NCBI GenBank assembly: GCA_949358305.1
Contig: OX442314.1
Location: 7,371,060-7,435,059 of the forward strand
Source of the DNA: Strigamia acuminata
Taxonomy: Eukaryota; Arthropoda; Chilopoda; Geophilomorpha; Linotaeniidae
Direction: 5' to 3'
DNA length: 64,000 nt
Under the pieces are notes generated by a model. The model was not told the DNA's origin. It made no database searches and saw nothing but the letters and a program-made list of their open reading frames with translations. Numbering within the stretch: the stretch's first letter is position 1; each line of letters begins with the position of its first letter. The position numbers and the translations under genes are program-made. Shown piece after piece: positions 1 to 12,864 of the stretch.

Positions 1-430
1 TGGTGTAAGAATAAGAGCTTTTCTATGTGGTTCCAAAAGAAGAAATAAAATATGCGCAAGACAATTTTAAAACATTTTATGTTAGTTCAAAATTTATGTG
101 TATTGATAATCGTTTACACTTGTTAATTTAAAGGCTATAAGAATAAGAGCTTGTTTATAAATTTTTGCAACGTTTAGGTGTAGTAAAGTTTGCTACTTTT
201 GCACTTCAAAATCAACTCTCTACTCTCATTAATGAGTTTTCACATCAGAATTGAAACAATATAAGTATGGAATTCCCTGATACATTGTTGGAGAATATAG
301 AAAAGCAACAAGCTTACACAATATCTCAATTGTTAAGCGATGTCGGCAGTATTGTAGGATTAAGTTTGGAATGTCATTACTGTCTCTCTATATCTGCATT
401 TTAAACAGTTATAATTGGTGTAAGAAGCAA
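1..430 (+). pseudogene. 3' end of a DEG/ENaC channel gene, partial and frameshifted
   Basis: The first ~50 bases read as the end of a DEG/ENaC terminal exon (tail residues FQKKK then stop), closely matching the end of the channel gene at 31717. A second terminal-exon fragment follows at about 268-420: the reading MEFPDTLLENIEKQQ... LLSDVGSIVG is the run into and through the second membrane segment. A one-base loss near 360 breaks the frame before the selectivity-filter region, so this second fragment is dead. Orientation is opposite to the other DEG/ENaC genes of the window. The rest of the gene would lie to the left of base 1. I infer it is the 3' end of an inverted extra copy of the channel gene. 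Confidence 0.75.
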
Positions 431-1676
431 TACAATATCCACATGTCACATATTAGTCCTAAGTTTAAAGAAGGATAATAGTCAGGGTCCCATATTTTTA
501 AGATATAAAATGCACAGTAGTTTTAAAAAGTTACATTTGTCATAAAGTTTACTTCATTTATTATATAAAAAAAAATTAAAGTAATTTATCTTTATGGAAA
601 TACTCTTAAAATCATGTGCACTTTTGAACTGTTTTGATCTTTCCTGGCCATAAAATATTACTTCAATAAACTATTCACATAAAATATTTTAAATCTCTCT
701 TGCATGACAAATTTAAAAAAGGTCTATATTTAATGAACACGAATTGTTAGTTTGACATGCACTAGAAAGAGTCATTATTTTAAAAGTTAGTGGAATGGTT
801 CCTGGTCTATCAGCACCAGTGTGATCTTTTGTGTTCACCATTCAATTCCCTAAAATTTTATAAATGGTACTTATAAATGTATTAAAACACATGTTTTGTG
901 ACGTAGACATCGTATTCGAATGCACGAAAACTTCAATCGGTCTTTTAACGCTCGAAACATTATAGTTAGTTAGTTACAGTTATAGTTATAGTTATAGTTA
1001 TAGTTATAGTTACAGTTATAGTTTTTAACCTCCTGGTGTACCACATTTAAAATAATTTTGTGTTAGAATAGTTATTAAAATGTACACTGTTCTTTCAAAT
1101 GGCAAAATAAAAAAATAATTTAAAAACATTAATAGTTCATTCAATGTACCGAATGACAGAAACAATAAGGTTTTATGCACAGGTGACAAGTACATTTTTT
1201 CCTTTGCCACAGAGTCAAACATCTATTCTGTGATTACACACAAGCCAAATGTAACGTGTTTCGGTATCCCTAATTTCCCTTGGACTGTTCAGTATGTGTA
1301 CTGGATTTGCATACACACACTTTCTCTAATCAAATTTTCTAAACAAAGCATTAAACTTCTTATTTAAAAAAAATTTGGATTGGATTGGATTGGATTCGAT
1401 TTTAATTATTATTAATTATTAATTTATTCATTACATTTCGTGCACACCTTTCTGTTTTGAAAAATTTAATCAACAAGTTTGTCCTACCGTTGAATGGCTA
1501 ATCCAGTCAAATAATTCAATTCAATCGCAATGTTCGGCTTGTTCGTCGGTCGTCGTTCCGCCATTACTGCATGGGCCAGATCCGGTCGAATGGTCGTTTG
1601 GTCCCGAACGCTCATATGATTTTATACAGCGTCACTACTGATCGCCGCCACTGCACCAGTCATTGCTTGCGATCAT
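1..1676. repeat. 1.7-kb inverted duplicate, arm 1 (pairs with 29830-31767)
   Basis: Read backwards, this block matches 29830-31767 in order: DEG/ENaC terminal exon, 3' flank, a stretch beginning GACTCTGTGGCAAAGG, a TGGATTGGATT run, then the GATCGCCGCC terminal repeat. Differences include an (ATAGTT)n run at 963-1025 here and a MITE at the corresponding place in arm 2. No other gene is visible in 430-2024. Confidence 0.85.
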
Positions 1677-1858
1677 CACAATTTTCCTGCGCGCAATTAT
1701 CAGGTCAGATTATGTTAGGTTAGGCTAGGTTATTTGTAGGAGATTGTTAATATTAAAATTTGAAATCACAAACCTCCTGGCATGCAAGACACATAAATGA
1801 GCGCGAAAAGGCATTGATCGCTTACAATGTCTGGTGCAGCGGCAGCGATCGGTAATGG
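1637..1858. mobile_element. Short TIR element (MITE-like), GATCGCCGCC family
   Basis: About 222 bp. The ends are imperfect ~40-bp inverted repeats: the left begins TACTGATCGCCGCC and the right, read backwards, TTACCGATCGCTGCC; both continue into GCACCAG and GCGATCA. The interior carries GTTAGGTTAGGCTAGG and an AT-rich stretch ending in AAACCTCCTGGCATGC. The same ends and interior occur at 23760-23960 and the same end at 29838-29868. No coding capacity. Superfamily not assigned; no clear target duplication. Confidence 0.7.
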
Positions 1859-2024
1859 GCAGATGATCGAAGTGTCAAGAAAGGTGTGTAGAAAACAATA
1901 TATGCTTCCAGTACGCGTGACAGACCAACATACGCAATAAACAATTTAATTTCAGAAACAAGTATTCATTAAACGAAATACAGTTCTGTTCATATACACA
2001 ATTTTTACTGCAAATATATTTAAT

Positions 2025-5000
2025 TCAATTTTTATTGCGCAAACACGACCTCTTCACTATCTCGTCAACAACTTCTGGTTCGGCCAAAGTCGTTATATCG
2101 CCGAAATCCTCCGTTTTTCCGGATGCGACACTTTTCAAAACCCGACGCAAGATTTTCCCGGATCTGGTTTTAGGAAGCGCCTGACATATCTTTAAGAAAC
2201 AAAAACGTATTAATTTCTTAATTTCTTAAATTTAATTTTAATTCATTCAATTTCTACTTGAATTAACTCCGGGGCCGCATACGACGCGATGCTCGTTCGC
2301 ACATATTTCCGCAGTTCCTGTTTCAGGTTTTCCGAATTCTCAGTCGTATCATCTTTCAACACCACGAAAGCGTAAACGCCCTCTCCCGTCAATTCGTGCG
2401 GAAAACCGACCACGGCCGATTCCGCCACGTTCGGGTGTCGATTCTAAACCAAACTCGATTACTTCCACCCGGAAGTTCCCGCAAGCGGAAACAACAAAAC
2501 TAAACTCACGAGTGCAGCTTCAACTTCCGCCGTGTCCAACCGATGACCGGTCACATTAATAACGTCGTCAATACGACCGGTTATTTGGTAAAATCCTTCA
2601 TTATCTCTCATTGCACTATCGCCCGTTAGATACACTCCTAGTGTCGAAATTTGACATTACAAACATAAATCAGTAATTAATTTCAATCTATAACAGACCT
2701 GGATACGGCTTGAAGTAAGTCTCAACGAATCGCTTGTGGTCTCCATAAACAGTCTGTGCTAGACCGGGCCAAGGACTACGGAGACAGAGGGCGCCTTTGA
2801 CGTCATTACCAGTTACAATTTTACCCTAAAAAATTTAATTGATTACGTTTTGTGATTTTATTTCGGAAAAATGTCAGCAAATATTAAACCTGTCTATTGA
2901 TCAGTGCTGGATCGATCCCGAACATTGGTCGCATCGGTTTCCCGCCGACAATTTTGTCACCAGGCGCCGATGGCCTGGGTGCCAAAGCCACACCACCGGT
3001 TTCTTTAATAAAAAAAAAAATTACTTATATTTTTCCTGCCAATGATGTGTAAAGACTCGTGCGGCTGCCAAGGGCCTTTGAGCCTGTGTTTTCTCGAATA
3101 AATGTAGCTACAGCTCTGCTAAAGGGTCCATATACCCAACTCTTCTTACGGGTCCAGGGGCGGATCTAGCTTTTCGGGGGCCCGGGGCTTGAGGTTTTTT
3201 CGGGGCCCTTTATCAAAATTTTTAATAGCGACCTTTCTTCGTTTTTGTTTTTTAGCAACCATTTTTTTTTTAGTACATGGCCCTGTGTCTTGGGGGCCCC
3301 CTAGAATTTGGGGGCCCAGGGCTCAAGCCCCATTAGCCCCTATGTATATCGACCCCTGTATTGGTTCCATCGAGTTAGGCCATGGACAATGAAAACAAAT
3401 TTGAAATTACACAATGTCATGGGCCATCGGTAAATTCCCGGTATCCTGCCGGGCCAGTCCAGCACTGGTGCGAGTGTTCGAACTGATGTCGCGTGGTCAT
3501 GTTGCATTGGGCGCACCAGACAAGATAGAGAAATAACTCAAAGGACCACACTATGATTAATAATGACTTTATTCTTTACAGGTTGTCAGATAACCATGGC
3601 AGTCACTTACCATGTTTACATGTACCCAGTTATCTGGATAAGTAAAAATGCAAATTTTACTTTACCGGAAAACTGATCAAGTGATCATGTAAACGAAACA
3701 GTTTTCCAGAAAAGACAGACTTATATTCAGATAACTCAATCGGTTATAGTCATTTTAGCGACGCTCATTTTAGCAATTTTTACAAAAAAGTCCCATTTTA
3801 GCGACGCAACATTTTAGCGATTGCTACGTTTTAGCGACGGGACACGATTTACCGCGACAAGCCGGCTCAAAAAAGTGGTTTGCTTCAAAAAACCAGTAAG
3901 GTTAGGTTCTTAGGAATTAAACCTAAACTATATGGTTAGGTTAATATTAGTGTTAGTATTAAGGTGCGCGCCATAAGTATAGAATAATCAGTTTTTTTGT
4001 AATATTTTTTTTCCCGCTTCATCTGGAATCATACCCATTTTTTTATACATGTATGTAGTCATTAGAATTCGTTTAAAATTAACACATTTATAATTTTTAT
4101 GGAAAAATAAATTTGGCAGTGATTTTACACAAAAATGGGGGTGACATAAGTATAGAATATTTTAGGTTTGATGCAAAAAAATGGATAAAATTAATATCAC
4201 ATAACATGCCTTTGTCTGATTAGTTAATCAGTGAATATGTCATCAATTTTCTGCCATTTTTGAATTGTATTACTTGCTATTTTCTTATTTTGAAGCAATC
4301 CCTTGTACAAAACTTGCAACCACGGTGGAAATCGCTGAAGTAAAGCGATTAAAGGCACTGGGGCTTGCCAAACAACAAATTGATAGAATATTAGGAAGAA
4401 ATTGAAAGAAATTAGTCAATTGCATCAAAAATTCTAACAAAAACATGAAATCCAAATGTTAAAGCAGACAGGAAAGACCAAAAGTGACCATGCAGTGAGC
4501 ATTGTCTAGCTGAAACACCCATTTATTGTCTTAATTTTCCATCCAAATGGCAATAAATGCATGTTCAACACTTCCTTATACTTCTGTGAATCTTTCCATC
4601 CTTTTATTATTATGATGTTTGCCTGTAATTTTTGCCCGAATGTCACCCAAACCATCACATGATTCTGCCCACTGAGAAAACTTCTCTTCTCTCCTTAAAT
4701 CTTGCCACTTATTACACTAACCATCCAGACCATCTAAGTTGAACTGTATTTTGTCTGTAAAAAGCACTCAGTTTCATGATTTGGTCCAGGGCAGCTTGGT
4801 ATTAGTCTAATCAGAGCACTTCAATTTAAGGGGTTCAGTTAACCACAGTTGTACAGCTATTTTTTGATAACAAAGGTGATCACAATTGTTTAGTCTGCTC
4901 TGAATTGTTTGTAAAGACACAATTACATCTGCATGTGTGCAAATTTCATTTGCAGACAACAGCAAAGTCAGTGCCAGGCACAAAATATTCCTGTGAACTT

Positions 5001-8000
5001 GCTGCATGGTCACTTTTGGTCCTCCCCGTCTTGCTTCCATATTTGATTTTCATCTTTGGGTTAGGACTTTTGACATAATTGATTAATTTCTTCCTGATCT
5101 TCTATGGATCTGCTGTTTGGAGAGCCCCAGTGACTTTAATTGCCATATTTCAGCGATTTCTACAATGGTTACAAGTTTTGCACAAGGGATTGCTTCAAAA
5201 TAAGAAAATAGCAAGTAATACAATTCCAAAATGGCAGAAAATTGGTGACATATTCACTGATTAACTAATCAGACAAAGGCATGTTATGTGATATTAATTT
5301 TATCCATTTTTTTGCATCAAACCTAAAATATTCTATACTTATGTCACCCCCATTTTTGTGTAAAATTACTGCCAAATTTATTTTTCCATAAAAATTATAA
5401 ATGTGTTAATTCTAAACGAATTCTAATGACAACATACATGTATAAAAAAATTGGTATGATTCCAGATGAAGCGGGAAAAAAAATATTACAAAAAAACTGA
5501 TTATTCTATACTTATGGCGCGCACCTTAGTGCCGTTTTAGCAACCATCACTTTAGCGAACATGTCATTTTAGCGATTTTTGTGTCGCTAAAATGGTGTGT
5601 TGCTAAAATGAAATCGCTAAAATGAAGTACATCCGACTAAATTCCATTAGTGCGAGGTAGATTTTGTGCATTTAAAACTGCCTGTAAACACCCGTGCATG
5701 CAAAAATTAAAAACTCCGATCGGAATATCGTCGAATCGTCATAATAACCATACTCTGTAGGTTAGACCCACATACCTATTACCTACGCTTAGTACCGAAA
5801 ACAATGTGAAATGAGCTAAAACACGATTTCGGGGCCAGGATTTGATTTGTTCAAGGGCTGGAATAGATAGACCACGTTTTGTTGTCCCAGATAATCAAAA
5901 TGCATTGTGGATAATTCACATGTGGCGTCATGTTTACTAAATATCTAGGGACAAGTAAACGCAAATGCTACTTCCGGTTGCCAATGCTCCTCGTCACCTG
6001 TATTTCCGGAACTGCAGCTACACCTGGACACAAGCAGCTGCGAGGGTGCACGATGTCCAGGGTAGTGATCGCTGGGTAGCAGCCAGTTATAACCGTTTAC
6101 ATCAATATTTTACTGCCACAATTTTATTGGTTCATTTTACCAGTTTGCCACCAGGTGTCCACTAAGTCTATTTTCCCATCACCAACGACCGAATGGAACC
6201 ATTTCCATGCGTCTAGATTGAGCGGTTCACCAACTAAACTCAAAAAAAGATTTAAAATTAATTCTCCAGTATCAATTAAATTCTATCCACCCAGAGAATC
6301 CACAAATTCTCATTGGCTGGCTGCTTTGCCAGTGTGTTAACACAAAGGAAATGATCAAGTGATCTTCTCAGCCAATCACAACAAAGAAAGAAAATGAGAT
6401 CGTCTAAAGGTGGAAACAAAAGGAAGCGGGTAAAATTCCAAAGCATGCTAGGACATGTTTATTCTAGTGACCCACGGAGCGTTTTGCGGCGCGAATCGCG
6501 TCGCCAAGCAATTCTGACGTCATGAAAAATGACGTCAGATCCGCTTTTCATCGCATTGCGAGGCCATCGCCGCGCGATTTTGATAGTACATGCGCCATGT
6601 ACTTTAAAGAGGGAGTCATTTACAAGCTCACTTGACCCGCTTTTGGCTTACCGACTTAACTGGCAAACCCAAGCTAGCTAGGTAGCTAGCTAGAAATTAC
6701 CGTCAAAATCGCCTCAAAGATTTTTCCTCACCTTCTGATTGGCTGTCAAAGTCACATGACCAAAACACCAGCAAGCTTGAAGCTGGTAAATCAAACTCAG
6801 TTTGATCGGAGCGGGTGAGTACAAGCTCACTTCAAAACAAAGCTTTGAATAAAAACGTAAGCTTGTGTTTGCTCAAGCGGGCGAGTTTTTAGCCGCTTTT
6901 TCAAGTAAACGCAAGCTTTGGAATTGTACCCGCTCCCTTGTGTTTCCACCTAAAGAAGTAAATTGTTTGTTGGAGCGTTTTATTCAAACAAGATTTTTTT
7001 CTGATCAATGAGAATTAGTGGATTCTCCGGTTGGATATTCCTCACCCGAAGCTAAAATGCGTAATGAAGATCGGTCGTATTTTTTAACCCAGCTGTCGCC
7101 ATGTTTGATTAACATGCGAATAGCGGTAGGAGCGCCGTAGAAATGAGTTAACTTTAGACGTTGAACAGTTTCCCAATAGCGACCTATTAGTAATCTAATT
7201 CAATGTGATACAAATTACAACTTGATAATTATTTGCACCTGGATCTGGATACAAAGGAGTGCTTTCAAACAACAATGTGGTGCCACCATTACAGAGCGGC
7301 CCATATATGACATAAGAGTGCCCTGTAATCCAACCAATGTCTGCAACACAACCAAAAATGTCTCCTTCTCGAAAATCAAACACATGCTAAATAAATAAGT
7401 TTAAATTAATCATTATTAATTCATTATTCAAAACTGACATTAACTCACTTTGTGACTGACAGCAGCATACAACAGATATCCAGCTTGGCTGTGAAGCAAC
7501 CCTTTTGGCTTTCCTGTACTACCTGATGTGTAGAGCATGAAGAGGGGGTCATTAGCTGCCATTCTCGCAGGCGTGTATGTGAGAGGAACATCAAGCATTT
7601 CCTGTGTAACAGAAATTGACATTAAGTGCGTTCTATTTCAAATCAAAAAACTGTTTCTCTCAATTGTCTCGATTTTCTCAGACACCAGGTACTTTTCCCT
7701 TATAAAAACCCCGTTAAGCCTATAAGTATAGTGGAAAACTTATAACTCTACCGGAGCTTACACTACAACTGAAAATAGCGTAGCCAATACTATAACTATA
7801 ACTTCAAAATTTTAACCGGAACCCACTTTTACCTTACACTAAATATAATATAAAAAATGTCATAATTGTAAGAAAAAAGTACCTGCCGTAAACTGTGTAA
7901 TTGGTGAATATCGTACGGCAATCATTGCGGTGTTTGACGGATGCGGCATTGCGTTATACCGCACTCATTGCGGTGTTTGGTGAAGACCGTACCGCACTCA

Positions 8001-11000
8001 AGAGAAAAAATTACCGCACAAACCTACTGTTCACCACCAAGATGCCCAAAAAACCCTTCTGCTGTACCGCATCGTATACTTACACTTTGTAAGCAGCGGT
8101 CTCTAGGACCCATTGGTACTTTGGCACTCGTCCGTCGTGCCACTAGAACGGTTTGTAGATCAGGACATAGTTTCACGGCTTCGTCAACTGTCGATTTCAG
8201 GTCTATTATTTTTCCAGCTCGCACAGCTTGATTCGTAGTTATAAGAATCTTGGCACTGGCTTAAAAATGATCAAACATTTTAAATTGATTTTTGATTACA
8301 ATTTTTTTTAAAACCTATACATACCGTCATTTACTCTTGATGCTATCGCTTCAGCGCTGAATCCGGCAAATATGACATTATGAATTGCGCCAATTTTGGC
8401 ACAAGCCAAGATGGCGGCCACAGCAATTGGTGTTGTTGGCATGTATATGGCCACTGGGTCGCCCATTATCACACCATGATTTCTTAGTACATTTGCCACT
8501 TGGTTGGTTAAATGCAAAAGCTGCCTGATAATAATAATATTTTAAATAAATTTACTCCAGAAATGTCATAATACAGTCTTAATGGTCGTAAATTATTCAC
8601 TCCCCATCATTGACTTATTTTGCCCCCATTACTCCTAACTCTAAACTGTATACTACCAGTAGGAGAAGTAGTTTTTATTTTTATTTATTTTAGTCATTAA
8701 TATGACCATTTAAATTGATATAATTTTGATTGTTTTTTATTATAAAATATCTTTTCCATTTATAAAATAAAATTGTATGCACTTTTTAATTTAAAAATCT
8801 TGTTTGTTCTGTTTATTGGTTGTTTTGTCAGGAAAGCAAACAATTTCCTAACAATAAGTAATCGATTACAATGTCTGTACATTGTAATGTAATTCTGGCG
8901 GTTGGGTCTATTTTTTGGATCACTACACCAGTAAAATGGCTCGGCCAATGGGAGAAAGGACTCTTTTGAATCGAACAAGAGTATATTTCACTTCGATCCA
9001 TATATCCATGTGCCAATGTGTTAATAATTAAGATTAACATTATCATAAAATGTGATATCGAAACCAAATTTTAAAGTGATATTGATAGGAACACACTCAT
9101 ATTGGATTATGATCATTGAACAATGGATATGACTAATATGATAACAACTACTCAGGTGACAAAGTGAAAGTAAAAATGAGTTGTTTTTATTAGAGAACAG
9201 TTGTGCATGGAATCTTGTACGAGAAGGGTTAGGCTGTTTGGGGTGCTGAGCCCCATACCTAAGTGTTGTATTGTGCTAGTGATTGTGCCATGATGTAAGA
9301 AAGGCTGAAACCACCCAAGGATCCACAACCAGAGTCCAGCAACTGAACAGTAATTATTGAATGGTCATTAAGCTCTATGTTAAGTGATTCTTTTACCTTC
9401 TATTTATTGTAAATATTGTCACTTCTCTATTATTGTTAATGTTTTTTAAAGGAACACTTAAAATTTGAGTTAAATGAAGAGTGATCTCTGTGACGCACCG
9501 TATCGCTCGGTTTTGCGGTGTACATAACTCGAAAAATGAACCGCAGTGGTGGTACGTCGTGGCATGTCCCGGGCCAAAAAGTACCGCGGTACAAGTACAC
9601 AGCTAACCCATAAGTAATGCGGTAGTGCATATTTGTAAAACGATACTGGCTGCGGTACAGTACGGTATCTGCATTACTGTACTGTATACCGTGCCCAACA
9701 AATCACAATGGCCTGTGCTTAATAAAATGTACAGTCGTGTTCAAAAAAACTGGACCCTCACTCTATGCTGGCAAAGTCGCGATCTCGTGTTTTCTCGTGG
9801 ACCGCGAGATGTACCGCAAAAGCGGTCCGCGGTCCACGAAATTTTAAAAGGAACGCGGTCCCGGTCCGCGGTCCAGGACCGGCCTTTTAAAAGTACCGCG
9901 GTCCCGGTCCGTACTTGCCGCAAAAGGAACGCGGTCCCGGTCCCGGTCCTGGATCGCCGGTCCAGGACCGGAACCGCGCACAACACTGTCAACGGGTGAT
10001 AATACTTGTATACCCTTGTCTGCAATACAAGTATTATCACCTGTTGATGATAATACTTGTATACCCTTGTCTGCAATACAAGTATTATCACCTGTTGATG
10101 TCTAGTGTTTCACCTAGTGACAAAACACGAAATTACTCACAATTTCAATTGCCAGCGTAGAGTGAGGGTTGAACACGACTGTAAATTTGCAATCCCACAT
10201 CAAAAATATGGTTGTTGTACCACCAGAGGCAAAAACACCATGAAGGAAGCCTATCAAAAGCTAAGGGAGCATTGTATTGACAATAAAAATAAAAAAGAGA
10301 ATTTCGTTATATTTGGCAATAATTGGGGTGAATATGTTTGGATGTAAAACCTCTAATGTGGGAGGTAAACATTAGAATAGAATAATAGATTTCTTGGAAG
10401 TTTTTGAGTTGGCGGATTTTAAGTCATTCTTGAGTGGAAAATGAGTCAAAGATGAGAGTGATTAAAGCAAGTCCGTTTATAAATGCTTTAGAACTATCCT
10501 ATACATGTCTAAATTCTGCAGAACTATCCTATACATGTCTAAATTCTGCAGAACTATCCTATACATGTCTAAATGCTGCAGAACTGTCTTATACGTGTCT
10601 AAATGATTTACAGAACTGTCCAATTCATGTGTAAATGCTTCACAACTGTCCTAAACAGGTCTAAACACCTCACAGAACTGTCATATAATTGTCTAAATGA
10701 TTCAGAACTGTCTTATACATTTGTTTTCATGATACAGAAAATATTTTTAAATGTCTAAAATGTTCCAAATATGCATGTAAAATATTTTATTAATATTTTT
10801 AGCTGTCTAAAATATTTCAGAGCTGTGTATAAAATGTCTCAGGAATGCCATAACATTACCTAGGTGATCATTATTTGATATCTTTCAGATATGCCTTATC
10901 ATCTGTCATCATATATGATAACAATTATCACAAAAAATTGTTACGTAAACATAGCAGCACGTTCTGGTACATTCTCAGATAACAACATTGATGTTTATCA

Positions 11001-12567
11001 ATCTAATGTTCTGTCCCAAAATTAACCAAAAAATAAACTCATCTAAATTCTCTTTTGGGCCCCCTAACACCATGGAAATACCACCCCACATGTAGGCTTA
11101 CAACTAACTTATTTATACAGTGAGTCCCACACAATGAACATTCGAGTTATGTAAGAACTTTCAGAGATAAGAATTTCAATCTTTGTGGCAGCACATGAGT
11201 TAACTTGCGTGCCGGTTGTTGTTCTTTTCAAAGTCAGATTAAAAATTTTCTTTTAATATGTACTTTTATTAATTTCTAATAAATAATAAAATATAGGCCT
11301 AACACCAACACAGATTCACCCTCACTATTACGGACAGGTCAGAGGACTTGTGAACGGGTTGTCAGAACGGAAACTTATTACTATATACCGTAAAACACCG
11401 AATTGTGGCCCAATCCATTTAGTTTTGTGCTTTAATTTCCAGTTTTGAGCCTAAAAACTAGTTTTGTGCTAAAATTCCATTTTTATGGCAAAAAAATAGA
11501 GTTTTTCCATGAAATTTCAGTTTTGTCCATAAAATTCCTGATTTGTGCATAAAATTCCACTTTCGTGCATAAAATCCCAGTTCTGTGCATAAAATTCAAG
11601 TTTTGTTCATAAAATACAAATTTTGTTCATAAAATTCCAGTTTTGTTCATAAAATTCAAGTTTTGTTCATAAAATTCAAGTTTTGTTCAGAAAATCTCAG
11701 TTTTGTTCAGAAAATCCCAGTTTTGTTCATAAAATACAAGTTTTGTTTATAAAATTCCATTTTCGTTCATAAAATTCCAGTTTTGTTCATAAAATTCCAG
11801 TTTTGTGCATAAAATTCCAGTTTTGTGCATAAAATTCCACTTTTGTGCAAAAAATCCTACAAAAATAAGTTTATTTCTAATTAATCTAATTAAATACTTA
11901 GATCACGTAATTGGCTTAGTTCAAATACATCCCTGGGGAAACAAGTCTCAAAAAAGATTAAACGTCCGAGTGTTTATTCAAACCTTTCCGTGTATATTCA
12001 TATCCCACTAACCCTCTTTCAGCTCTAAACATCACTTAACATTAGTTTAACACTAGTTACACTACTGCAATCACCCTCAACCAACATTTTTCCACCTGTA
12101 AGTAATTTTTTCTTCCTGACCCGGTTCATCTTTTTCCCATATCAAGGCCACGCGATCAGGATGCTTCTCTGCATGGCGATCGACACAGTTCACTATCAAA
12201 CAGGAAAAAAAATATCATAAATAAAGGTCAAAGATAACACACACAAAAAAAATATTAAAATCAAAATATTATTACCAGCAACGTTCAACAAACCGCCGTT
12301 AAACCACTTGAATTTCCCCGTACGCATATCGCAGTCCGTAACCTTATCGAAACGTTTAATCCACGTCAGCCTCGATTTGGCCAAAGTGCCCCAGAAACGG
12401 TCGGGATGTTTCAAACTGAACTCGTGCAAATCCCGGTGCGTTTTCAACGCTCTATCAGTCACCATGTCGTCGATTTCGGGCATTGCCGTGCTGGTTATGC
12501 GACGACAACTCCACGGACGACTCTGGCCGACGTCAACACGGCGCAGGAAGCGAAACACGGTCAGCAT
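2025..12567 (-). CDS. ACSS1: Acetyl-CoA synthetase, mitochondrial (ACSS1 type), 13 exons
   Basis: Activates acetate with ATP and CoA to acetyl-CoA in the mitochondrial matrix. Exons in transcription order: 12276-12567, 12096-12192, 8325-8524, 8084-8259, 7449-7601, 7239-7386, 7046-7183, 6141-6233, 2890-3002, 2699-2825, 2510-2637, 2258-2443, 2025-2189. They join in frame to 2016 nt, 671 aa, close to the usual ACSS1 length. The start is the ATG at 12567; it opens an Arg-rich, acid-poor leader ([11 protein letters not shown]...) typical of a mitochondrial presequence. Motifs: phosphate-binding loop [11 protein letters not shown] (~279-289), WWQTETGG (~429-436), [22 protein letters not shown], and the C-terminal LPKTRSGK whose Lys (~629) is the catalytic, acetylation-regulated residue of the family. 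Introns of 3.1 kb (3003-6140) and 3.6 kb (8525-12095) are filled with transposons. The order of family residues matches ACSS1 better than cytosolic ACSS2. Confidence 0.95.
3155..3358. mobile_element. hAT-like MITE in an ACSS1 intron
   Basis: Starts CAGGGGCGGATCTAGC and ends GATATACATAGGGG-type sequence read backwards, with runs of GGGGGCCC just inside each end. A diverged inverted copy lies at 33518-33731, where an 8-bp target duplication is visible. Here the two flanking octamers do not match, so the site may have decayed. Confidence 0.7.
3750..5632. repeat. TTTTAGCGA-type repeat cluster split by a transposon
   Basis: Left part 3750-3850 holds several copies of ATTTTAGCGA(C) about 20 bases apart; right part 5531-5632 holds the same word in both orientations (TTTTAGCGA, then TCGCTAAAAT). 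The Tc1/mariner element at 3962-5526 sits between the two parts. Nature of the repeat unknown. Confidence 0.5.
3962..5526. mobile_element. Tc1/mariner-type transposon with ~360-bp inverted ends, dead transposase
   Basis: Ends AGGTGCGCGCCATAAGTATA / reverse complement, flanked by TA on both sides (3960-3961 and 5527-5528), the Tc1/mariner target duplication. The inverted ends extend about 360 bp (to ~4322 and from ~5163) and remain very similar. Between them a minus-strand remnant (4807-5040, with [12 protein letters not shown] and [10 protein letters not shown]) resembles the DNA-binding region of a Tc1 transposase; stops and frameshifts interrupt the rest. Lies in the ACSS1 intron 3003-6140. 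Confidence 0.85.
6409..6950. mobile_element. MITE with GGTGGAAAC ends in an ACSS1 intron
   Basis: Inverted ends of about 40 bp starting GGTGGAAACA and containing AGCGGGTA and AATTCCAAAGC. TAAA flanks both sides, compatible with a 3-4 bp duplication of the TAA kind used by PIF/Harbinger elements. Inside are further inverted words such as TTACAAGCTCACTT. No coding capacity. Confidence 0.6.
9732..10181. mobile_element. Tc1/mariner-type MITE, CAGTCGTGTTC ends
   Basis: Starts CAGTCGTGTTCAAAAAAACT and ends GGGTTGAACACGACTG, flanked by TA (9730-9731, 10182-10183). The interior has a GC-rich stretch of alternating GGTCCCGGTCC and its complement (about 9800-9985) and a duplicated ~55-bp hairpin built on GATAATACTTGTAT. 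A sister copy lacking the GC-rich block is at 37380-37651. Confidence 0.8.
10487..10730. repeat. ~30-bp tandem array
   Basis: Units like GAACTATCCTATACATGTCT followed by AAATTCTGCA; the first three are nearly identical and later ones decay. Confidence 0.75.
11400..11860. repeat. 20-bp tandem array (TTTTGTTCATAAAATTCCAG)
   Basis: About 20 units of the stated 20-mer with single-base variants, in the second ACSS1 intron. Confidence 0.8.
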
Positions 12568-12864
12568 GTCGGAAAACAAGTGGAAGACAAACTGAACTTA
12601 CGCCACGCATGTGGAAGAGTCCAATCACGATCCAGGTAGTGACATTGCTTGTGTTTATTTACTATTTGTGTGGGAAAATCACACATTTCGACATTTTCAA
12701 ACCCAAAATTTTGCACGTTTATTTTCAGGAAGGATAATAAAATATGACTACATGTTTGTTTTGTTTTTTTTCAAATAACAATCGAGTCGTCCATTACAAA
12801 GTTTTTCCGTTTTTCAACACTAGACGGCGGCGATTGTTTAGTTCCGACAGTGCCCGCGCGACGA

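Larger units (their letters stand above)
8525..12095. other. ACSS1 second intron: repeat-filled, no gene
   Basis: The 3.6-kb intron contains a remnant of the TTGGCCAATGGGAG MITE family (about 8575-8990, shared with 39110-39260 and 53460-53700), a GC-rich block of CCGCGGT words from about 9490, a TA-flanked MITE (9732-10181), a 30-bp tandem array (about 10487-10730) and a 20-bp tandem array (about 11400-11860). No further exon is required: the flanking exons join in phase. Confidence 0.7.

Noticed and set aside
1025-1222. 65-codon minus-strand frame shared with the inver­ted copy
   Set aside because: The counterpart at ~30299 is frameshifted and stops early; not a conserved gene.
5965-6165. 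Candidate ACSS1 exon on the minus strand near 5976-6076
   Set aside because: The frame gives no family match; the true next exon is 2890-3002, which continues WWQT into ETGG in phase.
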